Source: Nymphalis io
Lineage: Eukaryota > Arthropoda > Insecta > Lepidoptera > Nymphalidae
NCBI RefSeq assembly: GCF_905147045.1
Contig: NC_065889.1
Coordinates: forward strand, 8,437,001 to 8,501,000
Direction of reading: 5' to 3'
Length of the DNA stretch: 64,000 bases
Each line of letters starts with the position of its first letter. The stretch's first letter is position 1. Of the stretch, positions 37,301-49,300 are shown in pieces. Under the pieces are notes generated by a model that worked only from the letters and a program-made list of their open reading frames with translations, searched no databases and was not told where the DNA came from. The position numbers were made by a program, and so were the translations under genes.

Positions 37301-40300
37301 AAGCGATGGTTGACATTTCTTACAATGCCAATGTCTAAGGGCGTTTGGTGACCACTTACCATCAGGTGGCCCATATGCTCGTCCACCTTCCTATTCTATA
37401 AAAAAAAAAAAAATTGACCGAAATCAAAATTATGGTGTTCTAGAACTCGTCGTCATCATTGAACCATTACGGCTCCTACATTTGTACTTTTTAAATGATG
37501 GATATCTTGTGTTATCCCTAGGATTGTTTAGGGTTTAAATCGATTAAAAAAATTATCATAAAGACAAATCAATCAATCATACGCAAGTTGTTATACGCAA
37601 TACTTATTCTTTGGCGTACAAGATAGGTTCGCCTACGTTCCTCGTTCAACCTTGAAATTACGGCCAAGATGTATGATTATGTGATGTGGGTGTTTTTTTA
37701 AACGAATGTATTAATAGATATATTTTTTATAATATATTCGTTTTTAATTATTCAAATAAAAGTAATACTAAATATAATGTTTTTTTTTTATCAAAAAATA
37801 CGTTTGTTACCTTGTATTTCTTATTGTAATTAATTATTAAACACGTGTATTCATTTGAAGTATATAACTCTCAATAGGTAACTAGAACGATAGACTTAAT
37901 GTCAACAGAATGAACAATCGAATATGCATACCTATCGGCATGTTAGGTCTCCTACGCAAATGGCAAGCAATGCTAGCGAATTATTATTTGTGCAACAATA
38001 ACTTGCCCTAGACTCGGTGTCGCCTGTGGAATTATCACATGAGCACACTTGGCATCCATTCTGATAACCAATTGCAAACAGAAATTATTACTTAGAAATG
38101 CGTCAGAGAAGCGGTATGAAGAAAACAATAAACAATCAAGATTAAAACATAAATACTTATGAACAGAGTCCAATTACAACGAATTCATCAAATGATAGGT
38201 AAAAACGAAAAATTAGATGCCTTAGTGTCAAAAAATTAATATGCTAAAACTTTGTAATTCAATAATGCATCATTTTGCGAATGACTAACGCCGGTTATTG
38301 TGCAGAATTAGTATAATCTTTCCTCGATGTCAGCACTCGGATTATCGGCCCCAGGGTCGGTGACCTGTTGCCCGCTGGCCGACACATGTGGACGGAACCA
38401 GTTCCTGTGAACCACTTACGCCACACGGCCCACCGCCCTCGCTTCGTCCCAAAAAAAAACTAACTACCTACGTCACAGCTCACAACATTCACCTTTAAAT
38501 TTTATCGTTAGTCGTCATAGATGTTGTTGTGTACAATTTCCGTTTTTATAATCATAAGAATAATTAAATTGACGGGTACTTCTCTAGCATAAATTAAAGA
38601 ATTACCTTTAACGAAGGTCACAACAAATGTCATATTATACATATGTACATATACTGTGCAAAATCTCTTAAGCGTGTGTACGTGTGACGACAACTGGCAG
38701 ACCTTGGGTAAGGACATAACTATTATAACCCTCAAGGCCTTGTAAGCTTTCTGCATGCAACACAAACATGTATGTAATGTCTTTTTTATGACATAAACCT
38801 GTATCTCTTATAAGGTTGGTTGTTTAAAGAGTCAAAAATTTTTTGATCATAACTACATAAGACCTTTTAATATTCTTTGTATTATACAAATTAACATACC
38901 ACAAAACATTTTAAACTAAAATTTCTCTTTGGTTTCTTTCTTCCCCAAAACACAATCTGCCGTTCGGTCGTGACGCAAGCCGCCTCACTTGCCGCTTCAT
39001 TATCCTTTCCAAGAATGATTTGCTGGCGAAACATCATAGCTATTATTACTCAATGTCATGGCACTTGCATAAATGAAGATTTCGAATTATGTTACTTCAA
39101 AACCAACATCATTATAGACTAGCTACGCGGCTAAAATTAAAGATAAATTCTGCGCAAGCAATAGTTTAGTCACTAAGGCATATAGCAGACACGTGGAAAG
39201 CTAGTTATGTAGATAACACGAGCAGTAACTCCGCCCCTGGCGTGCTGACGGTGCCAGCTATCATAACAATAGCCGAGCGCGTTGCATCAGCGCACGCGCA
39301 CTAAGCTCGCCTCTTCTCGTTGCATAATCAATGCAGAACTTATCTTTCACACACATCCTCAAAAATGTTCAAAGATAATTGGCAATTTGTCACTGTTAAG
39401 TAATTTTTTGTGTTTATATATTCTCATCATAAAAATTGAAATTGACCTTAACTTTTAAAAGTAACGTACTCGTAAACATAGTGACAAGGATATGTTTTAA
39501 GGAAACGTCGTAACTGTGAAATGTCAATAACGAAAAAACTCAAGACAGCTACCTAGTACCTATCTGTACTATTAAAGAAAGCATTACTTTATCAGCGAGC
39601 ACGTGCAACCTCGGAAGCATAAAAAATCGACAATATATTTTATATGCATTAAAAATAGATAATACTGTTTTAGCTTCACTTTCAATTTAATCCTGTAACA
39701 GTATGATTCAAATGTGTTTATAAGCCTACTTGATTACTTCATAGATTCCACACAGGTCATTGACAAACCAGTGGATTATAACCATTGGTCGTAATTACAT
39801 TATTTGTTTTTATTGAAAAGGTACGAGCGCATGGGCCACCTGATGGTAACCAACGCACATAGATATTAGCATTTTAGGAAATGTTAACCATTGCTTACTT
39901 CGCTAATGCGCCACCAACCTGGGGAACTACGATGATATGTCTCTTGTGCCTGTTATTATATTTTGTATCAACAGTATTGGTTATATATAATTATTTCCTT
40001 GATTGACCTAAAATGTATAAATCATTTACATAAAGGTACAAGGAAGTCACGACAAGGGTACAAAAGGTACAAGGAAGTCACACAATGCACATAAGTGGTC
40101 ATACCTTATTAGAATCAAATAGAAAAATGTCGTGAACAGAAAACTACCCATAGTTAGAAATTGTAATATTTATAATTAGATAATTTGCGTCTTTCTTTAG
40201 TTATTTTGCTTCGGTTATTATTGTTAGGTTTTAGAATTTTTTTTATTATTCTACGTACAATACAAATTTAAAGCGGATGAAACTAATAGGATGCTTGTAT

Positions 40301-43300
40301 TTTTTACACGATTCTACAAATTGAACTTCGATAATACTATTTTATTTAATAATTAATAAACATAACACATATTTAAGAATGTTGTTTAATTTTGTAATTA
40401 ACCGGCAAACAATGCAATTATTTTTTCGATTTTTAAACGTAAAAAATATCCGATACCTATCGTGCACCAGCTATTTTAATAATTTGAACGAAACTTGAAT
40501 ACAAACGATATAAAAGAATACGAACAAAATTAATCTTTAATTTTCATATAAGAATCTAAGAGGAATTGTTTTAAAAACTCTCTAATCTAAAAAGGATATT
40601 TATATTCGATGGATAAAAATAAATATCGTATAGGTACTTTATTATATTTTAAAAGATAACGTGCGGAAATAATTCCATTGTTAAAGCATAGGTAAAATCG
40701 ATAAGACATTTGAATAAACGCGTCAATTATAAATATTATGTTCAATCACTCGAATTTGTGAAGTCGAATCTTTATGCAATTTTAATCATTATATTATACA
40801 TAGGAATTTTATATGTTATTTATTATTATAGTAACATAAAAGTAGCTCTGTACGAAGTATTTTTTCTTTTATATTATACATATATATGTTGACTATATAT
40901 TCTAATTTAATTTATTTGCATCAGACTCTTTCCAAAGTAACAATTCGTCGAGTAGATTTAAGATGACGATGATGTCGTCAGTATTGTATTTCATTGAAGG
41001 TCGTATTATCGCCGTACGTTGATAAAATAAGCCTATTGTTATCGAGAGAGACACGAATAACTTCCTCATTAGCTCAGGGCCATATCAGGGCCTCGTGGAG
41101 ATAATAATTAAAATCGTTTGTGATAGATACTTCAAAATTGTTCAGTTTCTTTATATGACCGGTTTTTATTCTTTATAAAGAAGAATTTTGATATTTTATG
41201 AAAAGGCTAATTAATTTTTATATCAGGGCGACAAAAATTTTACTTTTCTCAAATCTTTTTGTTATGATTCAAACTTGAAATTTACTTATACGTTACGTAA
41301 TATATGTAATAATATATAACCCGTATCTTTGTGCTGTATCTGCAATATGTCTAAATTCTTGATAAAAATAAATGATAAAGCTGTGGTATTCGAAACAAGG
41401 GCGTTTTGCTGTCACAGCAACGCTCACGTGAGTAGAGATGCAACACGCGCGTTCTTCGTGACGTTGGAAACATCTTAAGAATACTGCAGACTGTATTAGA
41501 TCTTCTAGGGGCCTTGAAAATTTGCATTTCAATAAGTTATAACCGAAACCAATAATAATACTTGCCCACAGTACATTTGTAATTTACATTTATATTAATT
41601 TAGGTTTATTCGCCCATACATAATGGCAATTCATTATAATAGGCATTCTTATCAAATAATAAAAAATATAAATGATCTATAAGTATAGAGTTATTTGAAT
41701 TTTTATAAAACTTTGATTAAAACGGTCACACAGAGAGTTACGTTTAGCATATGTTTATATAATATCATCATTAAAGGTCACTAAAGTTACTGCTCAAGTT
41801 TGTGAATCGTCGAAACTGAAAATTTATTCATTAAGTTAAATCTAAATAAATAAATATATTACAGGAAAAACAAAACCGAGTTCCGCGTACCTACCTATAA
41901 TGTATGCGAAAAATTAAATATATTTATTAATTGTTTGCCTCCTTTCAATCACAGGTTGTTCTGTCACAAAAAACTTGTTTTTTGTATCAGTTTGAGGTCA
42001 AATATATATTCGTATTTTGTTTATGTACTTATATAGTGAAGATTTGTTAATTCGAGATCGAAATTAAAAGGAAATATTATATAACTATTTCCATTGTTCT
42101 CAGATCGATATTTAACCGTGATGCGCGTCTAATCTCGTAGTAAACTTAATTTTTACGTTAGATTTCGTCACCGACCAAAGATTCCGTTATCTACGTTATT
42201 TGCACAAAAAAAATGTTTTTGTCGTTGATCGTATTAGTTTCAAGGCTTGTTGTATATTGCGTGGCGATGCTGGCGTATTTCAAAACAAGCGAATAAAGCC
42301 ACGGCCTTCGCGGTCTATATTTAAAACACGGAAGACATTGCGGTACTAGAAGCACGCAGATCATTCCCCGCTCAGTAAACAGTTAGGAGTGTAAATGGCA
42401 GGCGAGAAACTGGTCGTGAAGCGCGAGCGCGGATACAGGCGCAGACGCACACGTATGTAACGCCATCTACGGTTTGTACGTATGCACACCCGCTGCCTGA
42501 TTACTTGTATGTTTGATTGTACTTTGACCTTCCTTTACTGTGTCAACCTCCATATTATAGCTGACTAGGCCGCTTACGCCTTAAAATTCGTATTTAAAGC
42601 CAATGCAAAGGTTACTCGTTCGATTGGTTTAAAACAAGATTCGTAATCGAGAAAATTTATTCCAAAAATGACAGTAATTAATATAGGAACTAAAGGCTAT
42701 CGGGCTTATTAAACGAATTATAAGTGGTTTAATGACATTTGATCAAAATTCTTTACAATTCCGTTACTAGATAAGTTGTCCGCATAAATTGAATACCGTT
42801 ACGCTACCTAACCTTCGAACGACGGACATTCAGTGACCCTAGTTTACTATCAGAATATTATTATATAGGAAATATAAAGGGCTCTACTTCGTTGCTCTTT
42901 AACCCTAGTATTAAAAAACTAACTTTCGAGGTTTACGATACGATCGCTTACGCAATTTATTCACATATCACACGCAATATAATTAATAAGTTATTATATA
43001 ACAATAGACTTTTAAAATACTACGGAAAAAATATTAACAACTATATATAGAGCAATCTGCGTGTGCCTAATATTAAAATACAGAATTAATAAAATAGAGA
43101 TTTCTTATTACAATTGTAAATGTAGAAAACCTGTTTCATTATTTAGTTTATTTAAATTGTTTTTCTTATAAAAAGCTTAACAATGAACCCAATAAAAAGG
43201 AACGTAAGACACGAACGATACAGTATCAAAGTAGGCCAATTTTGTGGGTCGCACACATTTAATGCTCCTCAATATTTAAAAAAAACTTTACCAACGTTTA

Positions 43301-46300
43301 ACCTGATAACATAATTAACATACCGCTAACTCTACATAATAGTTCCAGTGCCGATCTCTTAAAAAAATATTAATTATATTTACTTTCATAAAAGAAATAA
43401 TTAGATATTACATAATAATAAAGCATTTATTAATTTTTATTTTGAAATAATAAAAGAAAACTTTATATAACAAATGAATGACAAAATATTTCGATAAATT
43501 ATTGATCGAATGAGCAACTAAAACGGCAGTTGTAATAGCTTATTCAAGTATTGTGGGATCACGTTGTGCAACATCGAATATAGGTTACATCCATACGAGC
43601 GACCTAGATACAGCGATTGCATTAGGCACCAGAGTCCTTTGTGTCGGCGCTACTAAGCAATGATAGATAAACTGTTTAAATACGGGCCAATATTTGAATA
43701 TTTAATGCTTACTAAAGAAGTTACTTGTTGATATCGCGAATTAATTAAAAAATAACAAATTATTAATGTTATAAATACCTAAAAATATCGCCTTAAGCGT
43801 CCCATATTAATGGGTAAAATATGTCGCTTTATTGCGGGCGAACTTCAGTTTTGTTGTCGTTCCGTCTCGCTCTTCAGGTCATCGCCCGACACACCACACG
43901 ACTCCCTCGTTCTAATAACCCTGTGCATATCGGTAGCTTGATACATTATCGTTTTCGTGGTATACGATCCTTCATATCGATGTGCATATGTCTTCAAAAA
44001 TAAGGTACACGGTACATATTTAAGAGCATGGTTTTTTGTGTGTGGGCTTTATTAAGTTCACACACCCTACCCGACGACCTTGGTTCGGTCAAAAACACCG
44101 CACTAGCAGGCATTGACCAGAGGACGATAAAATAAAATCTAAAGTTTCGGTCACATTGACTATAATATGGTCATTGATCACGTTAGCGAATTATTTATAC
44201 TAGCTTGCACAATTAATAAGAGTAAAGGAAGTGTTTAACTTGCGTGCGACACGACATTGAGGGTAATTAAATAATTAATGCCTTTGTTGCTTATAATCCT
44301 TTTGTAATAATATTTCAATGTGCATATATATGCGAAACCCTTTTACTCGTATTAGAATATTCTAATACGAGTAAAAGCAAATATGATGAAACAGTTTTTT
44401 ATATCAACGTCTTATTATAATATAACATACAACAAACATTCCTACAATTACAAATCCCGGTGATATCATAAAAAATTTAATGTAGTCGAGTGTAAAATTA
44501 GATTGGCAGCTCTTTTTTCTCAACATGAATGCAAGTCTTGAGGCAGTGTCGGCAGATAGGTGGAGTCAATGCGTTTTTTTAACCGGCATCGACGGGGCAT
44601 TGACTCCGATGCCGGGGCACTGCCCGTTCTTGACAGTTCAAATGTTTACACTTTACATCTCGAAGGATCACTCGCTGCTCACTTCAAATGAATCCGTTCC
44701 GAATGCTTTACTTCGACGGACGATCCGTGTAACTTCGGGGATTACGGTTACGATGACATCATTCTAAAAACTTGAACGCTACTTTTCTCCAAACAATTAA
44801 CATACCTTTGTATTGGGCGAGAATAATAATAGATTTTAAAATCATAATGCTTCTCTAATACATTATTAATGACAATGCTATATAACAATTATTATTATTT
44901 ATAATAACTTTGCAATTCTCATACAGTTATATGATTTTTTTTAATACTACTACTACTATACTGGACCTCATTCTAAGAAGTTATTGATGAACAATTGTTA
45001 AATTGACAAAGGATATTTAGTGAATGCGATACTACCTATATACAGCGGTCGGCGGCGAATATCACCGGCGCGGACGGGAACAATGGCGCGGCGAGTTCGT
45101 TAGACGCGATAATGAGTGGTCCTGTGGGTTCAACAAACTTCCCATTTTACAAGTAAAATAAACTTTATACAACAACAAATTTGTAGCTATGGATTTTAAA
45201 CATTTACACATGTAATAAATTGTGTAGTTTTATTCGATTGACGATTTGCCAAATGTCGACTCCAATTCGAAATTTGCAAAATAGTTAATCGAGCCAGATT
45301 GAGGAACGCTATTATGAGGAAGATTTTATTACTTTTTAATTATAAATAATTGCGGCTAAGTACATCAGAGTTGTTAGAAGAGTTTCTGCGTGTGTCGGTG
45401 GAGGAAAAAGTGAAATTGTAACAAGTCAGAACCAGTCGAGGTCGGTGACCAGCGAGGCGTCTCCACAACGATTTGCGGCTGCCCTAGTGGCTGATTCATC
45501 ATTACTGCTTAGTCCTCACCATCATACCGGACCAATGCAAGGAACTGTGACTCATAGCATAGTCTTTTGTCACCGTATAGATGCAACAATTCATACCCTT
45601 TTTTATCTTTCATAACTCGATTATTTGTTTCGTGAAATTGTTTTTATTTCTTGTTAACTTAACAATTTACAACTGTTCAAATGTGTCAACATAACTACAC
45701 GAAGTATAAAGGAGACAATAAGGTAAATGATAAATCCTTTGTATTAATTACAGACATTTATAAATTTATTAAAGTTGTTAAATTATTTAGCTCTAATTTT
45801 GATGACATAATTTTTACATCAAATTATTTGACAAGTTCTTATTTTATTATGAAGAACTGAAACGTAGTAGTTCTGGACAACAAAATTATTTCTTATTAAT
45901 ATAATATCACTATAACTAGTTAAATATTCTGTTAAAAAATCCAAATAATATCTACAGACTGAGATTTTATTTCTGGTACGTTCCATGCATGTTTCTGTAT
46001 TTTTCTATACTAAAATCAAATTAAATATTTCGTAGATTTCTTAAATAATATTTCTGTAATTTGTTTCGCATTATATACGTAGTAGGAGCATAGGGTACAT
46101 AGTACCGTGAAGATGCAAACGTACGCATAGGGTTTCTTGCCACCAGGTATTTTCATACTATTTTCTTTGTACGTGGTCGTCGGATTGGGTAAAAAAGTGA
46201 TGAGAGAGAGAACGAAGGGTGCGCGGGGATTGTTTTGGCCGAGTTCAATGCATCCACGCCACCTGTAGGCCTCTATGAACGTGTGACTAGCACCACACAT

Positions 46301-49300
46301 AATTTGAATTACACTTTTCACTATAATGCGCAAATACTGATTTATTTAAAATCGATATATAACGTTGAAGCGATTAATATAAGAAATGAAAATTAAAAAC
46401 TTTTTAAATGTGTTTAGTCTAAATAATCTTGAAAATTTAACGTTGCACTCAAAATCATATATAATCCACACAAGATTAATAAATATGTGTGTTTGTTGAT
46501 GACCGAAATAAGGGTTATTTATAATAGTTACATAGTAACAACTCGGTTCAGTGACCTCTAGCGCTCGTAGCCCCCTTGTCATCATGGGGTGCGCTGTAAG
46601 GAGCATTCGATGTTCATAGCCTACTACTATCCAGGTATAATGTTGTCTCGCTCCATACCGTACAAAGTTGAAAATGTATTATTTTGTTTTTTGTAAAATA
46701 TAAAAACAATAGTCGCTTTAGTCCCCCTAGTATTTTAGTTAATAATAAATATTGTAATTTTTATAACTACTGTAAAAAAAAGATGAATATAAATGTGACG
46801 TCCGTTCACTGCAGTTAGAGACACAGAATCTCGATTTGCCTTCATTAATTTATTACGGTTATTTCATTAATCGTTTTCATTTTCTTAAACAAACTTAGGA
46901 ATAAAAGGTTTGTTTGTAAACATTAAAAAAGGCACAGCTAGTTCACAAAGCGTGTTTTTAACTCGAGGTGCGGACTAGCCACGTGAAACGTGACCAAATT
47001 TTTTACGCGGGTCGCGTTGCCTTTTCTTATGAAACGTGTTTATTTGCCTTTAAATCACTGTACGTTCAAATATTGTTCTTTAAAACACGTTTTCAATGTA
47101 ATCAAATCAGTTTAGCAACTTACTCAAACCAATATAATATTAATATAAATAATATCTGCCACTTATATATCCATGGTATATTTAGGTACATTTTACTGGG
47201 CAACTTAAATGATTATATTTTAAATTTCTGGATATTTACACAAAATTACAGAAGATCACAGTAGAGTTAAGTTCGCTACGCCACCATCGCCGTCATCAAA
47301 AATATTGACGTCTTTTTCACGCTCAACAAATAGAGTGGGATGACACCAAAACAACTTATCTAGCTGTGTTGTGTTAAAATAAATAAGTAGAAGGTCACTA
47401 AAATGAAATAGACTTACGTGTATTATCGAGTTAAAAAGAGATGCAATGAAAACAAATCAATAAGTCATCTCGTTTCGCCGAAGAAAGAGACGGCGCAATA
47501 ACAAACCGGCAGTTAGTGCCGGATCGCATTACATACGAGCTATTAAACAAATGTAAACCTTCATGCAAAATCCTATAATATTATTTCGACTATCTATGTT
47601 ACAAAACGCAATAACTTTGATTATGGAAGGTCCCGTTGTTAAATTGTTTCGGTTAAATAAATGAAGAATATAACTTATTTTTACTGTAATAAAATTCTCT
47701 TTTAAAGAATTATGTTTTTTTTTTAATTAAAAAACCTTGTTTTTTACACTCAAAGCGCTGCAAATCTAAGATAAACTTTGAAGGCAATAATAAAGTCTGT
47801 TGCGAACCACCCTTTGGCCACGACCTTCTGAAGTTTTACTCCCCCCAGACACGTGAATCAATCCCACACCACCTCTTTTTAACATACTAACATAACTAAC
47901 AATTACCTACTAAATAAATATAACATTATAATTCAGTGCGCGATAAAATTTGCAAATAAGGTAAAAAACGAGCTTCAAGTAAAGTGATTGTAAATATATA
48001 TATATATATATTTACAATCACTTTACTTGAAGCTATAAAATAAACAAAAGACTTAACCTATATAAGCGTTCTAATTACGGCAAGATAAAATGACAGTCTG
48101 CGTTGCCTTGTGTTTGCATCTCGGCCAACTGCCACATACACTATATCGTCGCTAAATAAACATATTATAGCTTCTGTACTACATCCAACTGCACTTCACT
48201 GCACACAATGAAATGTTCCGGCACGTGTAACGTGTACTCACGGCACACTATTGCGATAGTCAGGGACCGCCATTACGAGATAAAAGTATTTATAAGTGTA
48301 TGACTGCAGGTTGCAAAAGTAGATTGAAGATGATCTCGAATGCGATATAAGATTAATAATCTTATAAGTGTTGTTTTATTTATCACACTAACAAATAAAT
48401 TATTCAAGAGCTTTTATGAAATGCCTCAAATCAAATATTCGTAGAAGCACACAATATTCAGTAAGAGATAATTATTATTTAAAAAAAATATAAGTAGGTT
48501 TCAGATCGTTTCGAATCGTTAATTTCAGATCATTTAGTAAACTCGGGTCGCGGGACCTAGTTAAATGCTCGCTGTAATATCGAGGGCCTAAACTAGGTCA
48601 GTGGTGCAGCGAGGGACGGGCCCTCGACTCTCCCACCCTCTTATTGCGAGGGGAAGATGAATCATTCAGCTGAAATATTAGGCTATGCTTATACGTGATG
48701 TCGGGACATTATGCTTCAAAATCTGCTTATATTGAAAACCCTATATCAAAAGAAACAAATAGTATTATGTTGCGTTAATAATATACCGCTTAAGCTAAAT
48801 TATGATGCTCAGAAAAACTTCACTTACGTTAAACGTGTAAGGCTGAAGTAATGGTATACTTTTAATCAACATTTATACATTAAAGTTTTTTAAAATCGAT
48901 AGGCTGTGCCTAAAATTTATTAAACTTCGGCACATTTATACAAGCATCTCTTTGTATTGCGTAATACAATGACTTATTATAAACAAGGTTTGCATAAGAC
49001 TTACATATGAGTTATAATAATAATAAGAACTATTTTATATTTGGCCCTTATTTTTTATTATTAACTGACCATTCCAAATGAAGTTGTTGGATAAAAAGTA
49101 GTTGTTGAATCTATTATTTAATACGTAATATAAATTTTTATCTCCGATATGATACAGGCTTAGAAATAATTAGAACTATACTATTATTTAAAAAATTAAA
49201 AAGAAACAAAGGAGTTGCAACCTTCATAGAACACCCTTGGCCGTGGTGTTGCGACCTAGATGGAGGCCCCGCAGACCGCCTCCCTCCCCTGACCTGACCT

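Noticed and set aside
44525..44767. 80-codon + strand frame
   Set aside because: It has no family match. It coincides with a strongly inverted-repeat segment, which biases composition and frame length.
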